Source of the DNA: Bacillota bacterium
Lineage (GTDB): Bacteria > Bacillota > Sulfobacillia > JACIYH01
Assembly: GCA_030019365.1 (NCBI GenBank)
Contig: JASEFA010000001.1
Span: 270,953 to 334,952, forward strand
Length of the DNA: 64,000 nucleotides
Direction of reading: 5' to 3'
Part shown: in pieces, positions 54,994 through 62,999 of the stretch
Layout of the letters: every line of letters starts with the position of its first letter
Numbering within the stretch: the stretch's first letter is position 1
The notes under the pieces: generated by a model
What the model saw: the letters and a program-made list of their open reading frames with translations, nothing else
Told to the model about the DNA's origin: nothing
Database searches by the model: none
Translations under genes and position numbers: made by a program

Positions 54994-56763
54994 TCACAGC
55001 GAGGCCTGGAATGTTGGGGCAGGCAATGCAAGGGTGAACAGCGAACCCTCCCCCGGCCGGCTCTGCACGGAAACGGTTCCCCCGTGCGCCTCCACGATCT
55101 GCTTCACGATAGCCAACCCCAGACCGGCGCCCCCGCTGGAACGGGTTCGGGACTTGTCCACGCGGTAAAAACGTTCCCAAATGCGCGGAAGGTCTTCGGG
55201 AGGAATGCCCGGCCCGGTATCCCTCACACCGATTATTACCCGAGTCCCCTGCCGCTCGGCGAATACCTCCACCTGACCTCCCCGCGGCGTGAACTGCACC
55301 GCGTTCGCGACCAGGTTGGTAAGGGCCTGCTCAAGTCGGTCTTCGTTCCCCAGGACCAGGAGTGGGTCACCAGGAATGCTGACGCGCGAAACGATCCCCC
55401 CTTCTGTTATCCTCGGGGCGAAGCTGGCCACCACCCGTTCCACGAGCGGCCTCACATCCACGGGGCCCACCGGCCAGCGAGTGCCGCCGGACTGCATGAG
55501 GGACAGGTCGAGCAGATCGCGGATGAGACGGTTCAGCCGTACGGTCTCCTCATGGATGGTGGCCAGATACCTGTCGCGAGTATCTTCGTCGTCCACAACC
55601 CGGTCTCTCAGAGCTTCGACGAATCCCTGGATAGAAGTCAAAGGTGTCCTCAGCTCGTGAGAGACGTCGGCCAGCAACTCCCTCCTGAGCTGCTCCAGGC
55701 GCATAAGCTCGGTTACGTCCTGCAGCACTACCACCACCCCGGAGGCCGACCCTCCGCAGCCGGACAGGGCCGAGGCATGCGCCACCAGCAAGGCGTCCCT
55801 GGTGTCGAATTCCACCGCGTCGGGGGTGCCGGAGGCGAGGACTCCCGACACCAGGTCTGCCAGGGCCGCCGCGTCCGGCAGTTCCCCTACGGGCCGCCCG
55901 ATGGCCTCCTCGCCGATTTTGAGCAAGTACCGGGCACGGTGGTTAATCATCACGAGCTCACCCTCGCTGTCGGTGGCCAGCACGCCCTCAGCCATGTTGC
56001 TGAGGATGTTCTCGATTCTGGCCTTCTCGTCGGCCAGAGCGGTCACGGTTCGATCCAGTGCCGCCGCCAGGTGGTTGAAGTTGGCGGCAAGCTGCCCGAC
56101 CTCGTCGTCGCGAGCAACTGCGAGTCTCTGCCGAAAGTTGCCCCTCGCCATTTCCAGCGCGGTGCGACTCATCTCGCGCAGGGGCCGGGAGATGGACCGG
56201 GACAGCAGGTATCCCACCACCCCCGCCAGCACGATGGCGCCACCGGCCGCGTAAAAGATCAGGCGCCTCACCGACGAAACCGTGGCGTTGAGCCCCGTCA
56301 GGGGGGCGTTCAACACCAGGCCGCCGACCACCTGGCCTCCCGCTTCCAGGGGTATGGCCACCGACAGCATCTCCTCGCCGAACCTGGGGTTAAAACCCAG
56401 GCTCCTCACGATCTGTCCTCTGAGGCAACCCGCCCCCTCGCCAGGAGCGAGCCGCATACCCCTGGGGGTGCGCTGCGATGTGGTGGCCAGGATGAGGCCG
56501 CTGGCATCCACCACGAGGAGCCTCGCATCCAGGAACTGATCCATCGCCTGCAGCCATATCTGGTCCGGAGGGTGCAACTGACCACCCCCGAACAGCTCCA
56601 TGACGCGGGCGATCTCCTGCCCCTTTCTGACCAGTTCTGCTTCCTTGGCGGAGAAGTAGTAATCGGAAAACAGCCGTGGCAGCACCACGCCCACGACGGC
56701 GAGGGTAGTCAATACCACCGCCACGTACGAAAGGAACAGCTTGCCGAACAGGGTCCTGGTCAT
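54994..56763 (-). CDS. Sensor histidine kinase (envelope-stress type)
   Basis: 589 aa. Two membrane helices (about 9-30 and 168-186) flanking an extracytoplasmic sensor, HAMP domain, PAS-like region (RIENILSNMAEGVLATDSEG), HisKA box VSHELRTPLTSIQGF with the phospho-His, and ATP-binding N (NLVANAVQFTPRGG), G1 (DTGPGIP) and G2 (GGAGLGLAIVKQI) motifs. Works with the response regulator just upstream. Similar in layout to WalK/ResE. Confidence 0.93.
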   Translation of the reverse strand: MTRTLFGKLFLSYVAVVLTTLAVVGVVLPRLFSDYYFSAKEAELVRKGQEIARVMELFGGGQLHPPDQIWLQAMDQFLDARLLVVDASGLILATTSQRTPRGMRLAPGEGAGCLRGQIVRSLGFNPRFGEEMLSVAIPLEAGGQVVGGLVLNAPLTGLNATVSSVRRLIFYAAGGAIVLAGVVGYLLSRSISRPLREMSRTALEMARGNFRQRLAVARDDEVGQLAANFNHLAAALDRTVTALADEKARIENILSNMAEGVLATDSEGELVMINHRARYLLKIGEEAIGRPVGELPDAAALADLVSGVLASGTPDAVEFDTRDALLVAHASALSGCGGSASGVVVVLQDVTELMRLEQLRRELLADVSHELRTPLTSIQGFVEALRDRVVDDEDTRDRYLATIHEETVRLNRLIRDLLDLSLMQSGGTRWPVGPVDVRPLVERVVASFAPRITEGGIVSRVSIPGDPLLVLGNEDRLEQALTNLVANAVQFTPRGGQVEVFAERQGTRVIIGVRDTGPGIPPEDLPRIWERFYRVDKSRTRSSGGAGLGLAIVKQIVEAHGGTVSVQSRPGEGSLFTLALPAPTFQASL

Positions 56764-56787
56764 CCCCTGCGCACCTGCCCCGGGAAT

Positions 56788-57495
56788 TCACCGATCCCGC
56801 CTGGGACCCGCTTCTCCGCCAACCTCAAATTTGTATCCCACTCCCCATACCGTTCGGATGTACTGTCTCCCCGCCACGCCCAGCTTCTCCCTGAGGTTCT
56901 TGACGTGGGTGTCCACGGTCCGCGCGTCCCCCAGGTACTCGTAGCCCCACACGTGTTCGAGCAACTTCTCCCGGGTGAACACCCTGCCGGGCGCTTTGGC
57001 CAGGAACCACAGCAGGTCGAATTCCTTGGGCGTGAGCGGTATCTCCGACGCGTGGCATACCACTCGCCGGCAATCGCGATCGATCAGCAGATCCCCGTAC
57101 TGCAGGACCTGCCCTCTCTCGGCCCTTGGACGCGTCCTCCTCAAGACCGCCTTCACCCGCGCCACCAGCTCCCGGGGGCTGAACGGCTTGGGGACGTAAT
57201 CGTCTGCCCCCATCTCCAGCCCCACCACCCGGTCGGTTTCTTCGCCCCGGGCGGTGAGCATGATGATGGGGACGGCAGAGGTCCTCCGTATCTGGCGGCA
57301 CACTTCCCAGCCGTCTACCCCGGGCAGCATCAGGTCAAGTATCACCAGTTGGGGGTTGAGCGCTTTCACCTTGGCCAGGGCCTGCTCGCCGTCTTCGGCC
57401 TCCTCAACGGCAAAACCGTCCCTCTGCAGGTAAACCCGCACGATCTCGCGGATCTTGGGTTCGTCATCGACTACCAGGATTCTATCTCCGGCCAC
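56788..57495 (-). CDS. OmpR-family response regulator
   Basis: 235 aa. Receiver domain with DDEP (acidic pocket), phosphorylated Asp in VILDLMLPG, and KPFSPRELVARVKAVL. The C-terminal winged helix has EFDLLWFLAKAPGRVFTREKLL and RTVDTHVKNLREKLG. GTG 57495 has GGAGG 8 nt upstream. The DNA just upstream carries a GNAT relic (57518-57552). Confidence 0.95.
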   Translation of the reverse strand: MAGDRILVVDDEPKIREIVRVYLQRDGFAVEEAEDGEQALAKVKALNPQLVILDLMLPGVDGWEVCRQIRRTSAVPIIMLTARGEETDRVVGLEMGADDYVPKPFSPRELVARVKAVLRRTRPRAERGQVLQYGDLLIDRDCRRVVCHASEIPLTPKEFDLLWFLAKAPGRVFTREKLLEHVWGYEYLGDARTVDTHVKNLREKLGVAGRQYIRTVWGVGYKFEVGGEAGPRRDR

Positions 57496-57517
57496 GCTCC
57501 TGTCCTCCCAGGGCTTA

Positions 57518-57552
57518 CCTGACCAGCCGCCTGGCGATGCCCCGGCCGGCGT
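57518..57552 (-). pseudogene. GNAT motif fragment, 35-bp copy of 53300-53334
   Basis: 35 bases are identical to the acetyl-CoA-binding loop in the GNAT gene at 53.3 kb, encoding AGRGIARRLVR on the minus strand. No further GNAT sequence surrounds it. Confidence 0.6.
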
Positions 57553-57556
57553 GTTG

Positions 57557-58474
57557 TCACCGCGGGGGACGGTACTCAATCCGCGCAGCGGCGCGCAGGC
57601 TGCTCAGCCACTCCGGGTACATCTCCGCGAGCTTCTCCTCCTGCAAACGCTCGATCACCCGATCCCTGACCTCCTCCAGGCTCACCTCCCTGGCTTCCCT
57701 TCTCTCCAGGACCTCGAGGATGTGAAAACCGTCGGCACCCTCGACGGGATCGCTCCACTCGCCGACCGGCAGGGTAAACGCCCTATCCTCCAGATCGGGT
57801 GGCAACTCGCCCCGCCCGACGAGTCCCATGTCGCCGCCTTCCGACGCCGTGGCTTTGTCGAGCGATCTCTCCCGTGCCAGCGCGGCGAAGTCCGCCCCCG
57901 CCCTCAGCTCGGCCAGGATTTGGCGCGCCTCGTCCTCGCTGCCCGCGACGATGCGGCGCAGGCGCACCGCTTCCTGCTGGTCGAACTCGTCCCGGTGTGC
58001 CTCGAAGTACGGCTGTATCTCCTCGTCCCCCACCTGGATCTGGGGCAAGAGCATCTTGCGGGCCGCCAGGTAGACGCGCCACTGGGCCTCCACGTCCACC
58101 CGCGTCATGCCGTAATAGTCCAGCGTCTCCAGAAACGCCTGCTCGGAGGAGTACTGCTCCTGGATCATGCGGTCGACTTCCTGCTTAACTTCCTCGTCGC
58201 TGACCACCACCCCCTGGCGGCGCGCCTCCTGCTCCACCAGGGCGGCATCGATCATCTCCTCGAGCACGTCCGCACCCACGCGGCTGTACATCTCCCGGTA
58301 AAGCTGGTCCCTGGTTATCACCTTCCCGTTCACAACGGCCGCCGCCTCCGGGGAGAGCGCCACCGCCAGGGCCGTGGCGACGCCCGCCACGCCGATACAC
58401 GCCACGAGGATCAGGACCAGCACGCGGTTACCCCGCGCGCGCCCGCCGGAATCCGTTACGTTCTTTCTGGCCAC
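57557..58474 (-). CDS. PpiC/PrsA-type peptidyl-prolyl isomerase (foldase)
   Basis: 305 aa. Membrane-anchored N terminus (RVLVLILVACIGVAGVATAL, about 18-37), a SurA/PrsA-like helical arm, and a parvulin domain (LRRIVAGSEDEARQIL, SEGGDMGLVGRGELPPDLED, VEGADGFHILEVLERREA). Helps fold exported proteins. GTG 58474 has AGAGGA 6 nt upstream. Belongs with the two-component system downstream. Confidence 0.88.
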   Translation of the reverse strand: MARKNVTDSGGRARGNRVLVLILVACIGVAGVATALAVALSPEAAAVVNGKVITRDQLYREMYSRVGADVLEEMIDAALVEQEARRQGVVVSDEEVKQEVDRMIQEQYSSEQAFLETLDYYGMTRVDVEAQWRVYLAARKMLLPQIQVGDEEIQPYFEAHRDEFDQQEAVRLRRIVAGSEDEARQILAELRAGADFAALARERSLDKATASEGGDMGLVGRGELPPDLEDRAFTLPVGEWSDPVEGADGFHILEVLERREAREVSLEEVRDRVIERLQEEKLAEMYPEWLSSLRAAARIEYRPPR

Positions 58475-58702
58475 CTCTTTCCTCTCTCCTCCCCATCCCT
58501 TGAGCCACCAAGATCCGCTCCCCCATGGGGACCGGCCACGCCGCCCCTGCGGATCGTCACCGCACCCACACGCTCGGGAAGTCAAGGCAAGGTGAGGGAG
58601 GGATGGCCCCTCCCCCACCGCCATCGGACCCTGCGGGGGGACATCGAGCCGGCGTATTGCCGTCCCCACTCGCAGCGCCCGGGGTCCGCGGGCAACGGCG
58701 TC

Positions 58703-59221
58703 CTACAGCCCGCCGGCCGTCGGGGACATGCCACCGCTCGGTGCGGGGGCACCGCGGCAGCCGCCGAAACCGCCCCATCCGTGCCGGCCGCAGCCGAAGC
58801 CCCTGATCTGGCCGAGCTTCGCCAGCTGCTCCTGGGTCAGGACAGAATTCATCTGCTCCCGGACCTCCTGGGCAACAGCATACATCTGCTGGCGAAGGGC
58901 GTTGACCTCAGACTGCTTGGCGGCGATGGCCTGCTGATCCGGGTTCTTCTGCCAGTATAGGCTCCTCAGCTCATACATCTTCTGGAAAAGCGCATCCCGG
59001 ATCTCGCGCTGCTTCTCATACGCGCTGGCCTGGATCTCCTGGATCTTACTCACCTGCTCGTCAGTCAGGTTGAGGTCCTGGACGACCGTTGCCCCCGCCG
59101 CCGGATTGGCTGCCGCGCCCCGGCGGCCGAACCCGCCACCCCAGGGGGCCGCGGCGGCTACCCCGACTACACCCACCACCATCAGCGCCACCAACCCAAC
59201 GAGGACAAGTTTCCTCGTCAC
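58703..59221 (-). CDS. Spy/CpxP-like LTXXQ-motif exported chaperone
   Basis: About 172 aa. Signal peptide (LVLVGLVALMVVGVVGVA), then LTDEQVSKIQEIQ and LTQEQLAKLGQI (LTXXQ motifs) in a helical region, and a Gly/His/Cys-rich C terminus (GCGRHGWGGFGGC), which may bind metals. Envelope-stress chaperone type. GTG 59221 has AAGGAGG about 10 nt upstream; an ATG at 59230 is also possible. Confidence 0.8.
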   Translation of the reverse strand: MTRKLVLVGLVALMVVGVVGVAAAAPWGGGFGRRGAAANPAAGATVVQDLNLTDEQVSKIQEIQASAYEKQREIRDALFQKMYELRSLYWQKNPDQQAIAAKQSEVNALRQQMYAVAQEVREQMNSVLTQEQLAKLGQIRGFGCGRHGWGGFGGCRGAPAPSGGMSPTAGGL

Positions 59222-59853
59222 CGATACCATTCCTCCTTCCGTTCGCTCAAACCGCCCTCCTGCGCTCATTGGCAACCGGTTCACTATGTCCTTCCCGCGC
59301 ACCCCCCTTCCCCCGGGAGACCCGGCTCCCTTTGCTCCGCTCCCTCCGCCACTATCCTACCCGGCGCCTGTGAGGATTTCGTGAAGGCCTCCCGAAGAAA
59401 AGGCGAAAAGTCCTCAGCGCCTGACCAGTTTTTCCGCGACGACACCCTTCAGGTCCTCGGCTGTCCACCCGGTGCCGAGGGCCACGGGAGGAATGGTCAG
59501 AAGACCTTGCTGAGCCCGCGGCGGTGGGCAATGTAAGCTGGAGAGAGAAACAGGGCGGCAAAACCGGTCGGGGCGGCGCAGTTGACAGACCAGGACACCG
59601 CACACGGGCGGCTGGCCGAAAGACACCCGGACTCTTTAGGAATGCTAGCCAGCAGGGCTCCCACAGCCCGAACAAACTCTGGCGGTACGCTCTTTCTTCG
59701 CTACCCCGCAGAACTCTCCGACGAACATCAGGTTGTCCCATGCGGTCATGTCGACGTACACGTTGGCCAGCTCGGGAACTACCCGGCCGGGCGGTCCTGC
59801 GACCGCCCGGCCTGCACGCTTGGGAAGCATTGCCCCCCGATTCGGACTCGGTT
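59222..59853 (-). other. Gap with decayed ABC transporter fragments
   Basis: The minus strand at 59645-59830 reads PELANVYVDMTAWDNLMFVG, an ABC-ATPase Q-loop-region signature, without Walker motifs. Downstream frames (about 59414-59626) carry only short suggestive pieces. No intact gene is seen here. Confidence 0.45.
59645..59830 (-). pseudogene. ABC transporter ATPase fragment
   Basis: 62 aa with N-V-Y-V-D-M-T-A-W-D-N-L, like the segment after the Q-loop of export ATPases (LYLDLTVWENL). Walker A, signature and Walker B are missing, so it is a relic. Confidence 0.5.
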
Positions 59854-60057
59854 CTACTTACTGGCTTCCAGCTCCTGGATCGCACGCTCTACCTGCTGGG
59901 CCTCCGCCCTCAAATTGTCCAGGTAGTCGCGCAGCCTGGCTAGCCGCTCGTCCTTACTGAAGAACCGGCGGCGCATCCCCTGGCCTCCGCAGCAACAGCC
60001 TCCGACTTCTGCAAACCCGTGCCAGCCGACTGACCCGTGCGGCGTACCGTGACACAT
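59854..60057 (-). CDS. Small Cys/His-rich coiled-coil protein (DUF5320-like)
   Basis: 67 aa. N terminus MCHGTPHGSVGWHGFAEVGG with a CCCGG cluster, then a coiled coil LRDYLDNLRAEAQQVERAI. Such proteins occur with PadR regulators and metal-related genes. ATG 60057 has GGAGG very close upstream, so the start is uncertain. Confidence 0.6.
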   Translation of the reverse strand: MCHGTPHGSVGWHGFAEVGGCCCGGQGMRRRFFSKDERLARLRDYLDNLRAEAQQVERAIQELEASK

Positions 60058-60264
60058 CCTCCTTCCCCCCTTTCTGTGACTCTCGCAGGCGGGACGGAAG
60101 CGGCACCGCCTGCCGCCACCCTTACTGGCGGTTGCCAGTAGGTGTAGCTCGCACATAGCTGCGCCCAGTATAACCGGCCGGGGTTACCCCTGTCAACCCC
60201 TCAATGGCAGCCCAACGGCAGTCTGAGCTTGACGCGTCTCGCAGAGATGAGCAGCGTGCCACTG

Positions 60265-60636
60265 CTACGCTCGTGTGCGCCCTGTCAGGTCAGCGTACAT
60301 ACTCAAGAAACGGTCCAGCCGGAAGCGGTAGTGTTCCACTTCGGCGGCCCACCCGTGAAGCAGTTCCTCCCCTTGCTCGGTCACGCGGTACAGCCGCCGC
60401 GGAGGGCCAGCAGCAGAGAAATCCCAGCTGGATGTCACCAGCCCCTCATCCTCCATCCGGCGGAGGTTTCTGTATAGCGTACCGGGGTCCGGAACCACCC
60501 CCTGACCCGTCGCCTGGCCCAGGCGCTCAAGCAACTCGTACCCATGAGAGGGCGAAACCCTAAGCAGGAGAAGCAGCCACGCCTCCAGGAATCCCTCATG
60601 GCGCGGCCCGCGACAACCACAATGCGACCCCCGCAT
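60265..60636 (-). CDS. PadR-family transcriptional regulator
   Basis: 123 aa. A short Cys/His-rich N terminus (RGSHCGCRGPRHEGF), then winged helix LEAWLLLLLRVSPSHGYELL, PDPGTLYRNLRRMEDEGLV and a C-terminal dimerisation helix. The Cys-rich lead resembles that of metal- or redox-linked PadR proteins. ATG 60636 fits family alignment. Upstream of the Cys-rich small protein on the same strand. Confidence 0.85.
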   Translation of the reverse strand: MRGSHCGCRGPRHEGFLEAWLLLLLRVSPSHGYELLERLGQATGQGVVPDPGTLYRNLRRMEDEGLVTSSWDFSAAGPPRRLYRVTEQGEELLHGWAAEVEHYRFRLDRFLSMYADLTGRTRA

Positions 60637-60711
60637 GTCCGCCCCGTTGCTGCCACACACGGACGAGCGCCTCCCGTTAGCTGCATTGTGCATATACCCG
60701 TGAACAGCATA

Positions 60712-60858
60712 TCAAACGGATGGGGAGCTGACAAGCGGCCAACGCCCCCACCTCCGGGATGCGGCCGGCAGTGCGGTCCATGAGATGACGAGCAGCGCCC
60801 CCGCCAGGGCCAGGTAGATGATCTCCGCCAACTGCTTGACCCCCACGACCAAGGCCAC
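60712..60858 (-). CDS. Possible small one-helix membrane peptide
   Basis: 48 aa from GTG 60858, three bases after the permease stop on the same strand: LAEIIYLALAGALLVISW (helix), then a basic tail ending SSPSV. Ribosome site weak. Composition suits a small membrane subunit of the permease operon, but it is not recognised. Confidence 0.35.
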   Translation of the reverse strand: MALVVGVKQLAEIIYLALAGALLVISWTALPAASRRWGRWPLVSSPSV

Positions 60859-60861
60859 AGT

Positions 60862-62043
60862 CTAGCCGGCCAAGGCCCCGAATACCATGCCTGTGACCGT
60901 GGCCATAACAACCACCAGGCCGAGGTACGTCAGCGTTTTCTTGGTGCCGATCACGCTGCGGATGACGAGCATGCTGGGCAGGCTCAGAGCTGGCCCCGCG
61001 AGGAGCAACGCCAGGGCCGGACCCTGGCCCATACCGGACCCTATCAGCCCCTGAAGGATGGGTACCTCCGTCAGGGTAGCGAAGTACATGAGAGCGCCGG
61101 CCACCGAAGCCAGCAGGTTAGCGGCCAGGGAATTGCCACCCACCGCGGCCTCGACCCACCGAGAGGGGATGAGCCCGGCATCGGTACCTGGCCGCCCCAT
61201 CAACGCGCCCGCCACCAGCACCCCGCCGAACAGGAGGGGCAGTATCTGCTGGGCAAACCCCCAGGTGGCGCTCACCCACGAGGAAAACTCCGCCCGCCGG
61301 AACCACCTCACCAGCGTGTACGCCAGGACCAGGAGCAGTGCCCCGGTGAGGTACCACTTCACCTCGAACACTGCGTTCCAGAACCCAACCGGCTGCGCCG
61401 GCTTGCCCCAGGCGGCGAACACCAGGATGCCCACCATGGTCGCAAAGTAGACCAGGTTCTGGACACCGCTGCGCGCCTCGCACTGCCGCATAGCTTCCGC
61501 CACCCGCTGCGACACCGCCTCGGTGCGCTCCCTCTCCTCGCCCCGGTAGATATAGGCCATGAGCAGACCGATCACCACCGAAAAGACCACTGCGCCAAGC
61601 GCGCGTGCCAGGCCCAGTTTCCAGCCCAAGACCCTGGCCGTCAGGATGATGGCCAGGATGTTGATGGCAGGACCCGAGTAGAGGAACGCTATGGCCGGCC
61701 CCAGCCCGGCCCCCCGCTGGTATATCCCCGCCAACAGGGGGAGAACGGTACAGGAACAAACCGCCAGCACCGCCCCCGATACCGAGGCCACGGAGTAGGA
61801 AAGCCACTTCTTAGCCTGGCCGCTGAAGTATTTGATGACGGAAGCCTGGGAGACGAAGTTGGCGATCGCCCCGGCGATGAAGAGTGCCGGCACCAGGCAG
61901 AACAGCACGTGCTGCCGCGCATACTCCTGCAGCATGTGGAACGCTTCCATGATGGCGCCCGACACGCGCGGGTGACCGAACGGCACGAAATAGGCGGCCA
62001 GGAACACAACTAGCAGCCCGAGGAACTTGCGCAACTCAGCCAT
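60862..62043 (-). CDS. ArsP/DUF318-type permease
   Basis: 393 aa, about 10 helices. CSCTVLPLLAGIYQRGAGLG and LYSGPAINILAIILTARVLG are the conserved helix motifs of the predicted permease family that includes ArsP, an organoarsenical exporter. A Gly/Ala-rich second half repeats the pattern (GPALSLPSMLVIRSVIGTKK). Probably an efflux permease acting with the redox protein and ArsR of the same operon. Confidence 0.8.
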   Translation of the reverse strand: MAELRKFLGLLVVFLAAYFVPFGHPRVSGAIMEAFHMLQEYARQHVLFCLVPALFIAGAIANFVSQASVIKYFSGQAKKWLSYSVASVSGAVLAVCSCTVLPLLAGIYQRGAGLGPAIAFLYSGPAINILAIILTARVLGWKLGLARALGAVVFSVVIGLLMAYIYRGEERERTEAVSQRVAEAMRQCEARSGVQNLVYFATMVGILVFAAWGKPAQPVGFWNAVFEVKWYLTGALLLVLAYTLVRWFRRAEFSSWVSATWGFAQQILPLLFGGVLVAGALMGRPGTDAGLIPSRWVEAAVGGNSLAANLLASVAGALMYFATLTEVPILQGLIGSGMGQGPALALLLAGPALSLPSMLVIRSVIGTKKTLTYLGLVVVMATVTGMVFGALAG

Positions 62044-62125
62044 GGTTTCCGCCCTCTTTCCCCTATGAGAAACGATTCATGATTCTGGCGTGGTAAAAGG
62101 CCACCCGCAGGTGGCCGTTAGCTCC

Positions 62126-62371
62126 TTACTTTCCTGTAATCCAGCTCAGGATCTCCCGCACCGTGGCCACGCGGCCCTGCAGCTTCAGGTCGCCGTCGAT
62201 GATAATGGCCGGTGTGCGGTTGACACCGCGCTGCATGATCTCGAACACGTCCTCTACCTTTACAACCTCTACAATCTCTGCCTCGAGCCCGGCCTGGGGA
62301 AGCGCTTCCTTCACGTTCCCCAGCAAAGCCTGACACTTCTGGCAGCCAGGACCCAGAACCTCGATCTTCAC
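62126..62371 (-). CDS. Redox-active disulfide protein (thioredoxin-like, TIGR00412)
   Basis: 81 aa. KIEVLGPGCQKCQALL with a CxxC near residue 9, GVNRTPAIIIDGDL (cis-Pro), EILSWITGK. Small thioredoxin-like protein often encoded next to ArsP-type permeases. GTG 62371 has AAAGGG upstream. In the arsR-redox-permease operon. Confidence 0.9.
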   Translation of the reverse strand: MKIEVLGPGCQKCQALLGNVKEALPQAGLEAEIVEVVKVEDVFEIMQRGVNRTPAIIIDGDLKLQGRVATVREILSWITGK

Positions 62372-62435
62372 GACCCTTTACCCCCTTCAACTGGTTCTTT
62401 GATGTTATGAGTCTTTGCTCATTATCGCCTAACGT

Positions 62436-62822
62436 TCAACATGTTGTCGTGGCCTCCGCGAGGCCCAGATGCTGTCGTGCTTCTGCCAGGACCTTTTCGG
62501 CCCTGACCAGGTGTCCCATACATACTTGCCGGGCCAGTCCGAGAATATCCAAAACCCGCGCATCGGCAAGAGAATAGAATGTGCGCGTTCCCTCTCGTCT
62601 GAAGTTGACGATCCCTCGATCCCGCAGTATGGCAAGGTGCTTGGAAACACTGGATTGCTCCATGCCAAGGGCCGGGATGATCTCGCACACGCATTTTTCC
62701 CCCGAGCAATCCCTGCCCGAGCATAGGTCCCCTTCGACAAGGAACTCCACGATCCGCAAACGGGCGGGGTGCCCCAGGGCCCTCAGCACCGCGGCCATCT
62801 GCTCAAGTAAAGCCTCAGTCAT
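62436..62822 (-). CDS. arsR: ArsR-family metalloregulator, Cys-rich (operon repressor)
   Basis: 128 aa. Winged helix LRALGHPARLRIVEFLVEGD with CSGRDCSGEKCVCEII (metal-binding Cys set), recognition helix SSVSKHLAILRDRG. ATG 62822. First gene of the minus-strand operon arsR-redox protein-permease, and likely controller of the divergent acr3. Close paralog of the ArsR at 40.5 kb. Confidence 0.92.
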   Translation of the reverse strand: MTEALLEQMAAVLRALGHPARLRIVEFLVEGDLCSGRDCSGEKCVCEIIPALGMEQSSVSKHLAILRDRGIVNFRREGTRTFYSLADARVLDILGLARQVCMGHLVRAEKVLAEARQHLGLAEATTTC

Positions 62823-62835
62823 TGAACCCACCACC

Positions 62836-62864
62836 ATCTTGGAATATAGTCTTAGCTTCAAGAT
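62836..62864. promoter_or_regulatory. Candidate ArsR operator: imperfect palindrome
   Basis: ATCTTGGAA (62836-62844) and TTCAAGAT (62857-62864) form an imperfect inverted repeat that overlaps the -10 of the arsR promoter. Typical location for an ArsR-type repressor site. Confidence 0.5.
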
Positions 62865-62888
62865 ACCCTCCCCATAGGAGGATGTCAA
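62860..62888 (-). promoter_or_regulatory. Promoter of the arsR operon
   Basis: Minus strand TTGACA (62883-62888)-17-TATCTT (62860-62865). Perfect -35. Confidence 0.6.
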
Positions 62889-62910
62889 GCCCTCATCGAC
62901 TAGCACCTCC

Positions 62911-62939
62911 TTGACAGGAGGGGTTAATGAAGATATGCT
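62911..62939 (+). promoter_or_regulatory. Promoter of acr3
   Basis: TTGACA (62911-62916)-17-TATGCT (62934-62939). The two divergent -35 elements form a 7-bp inverted repeat TGTCAAG/CTTGACA. Confidence 0.6.
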
Positions 62940-62999
62940 CAATCAGTGATAGCCCTGTACGAACTGCGGCAAACACCTGCGAAAGGAGTGCGAGCATCC

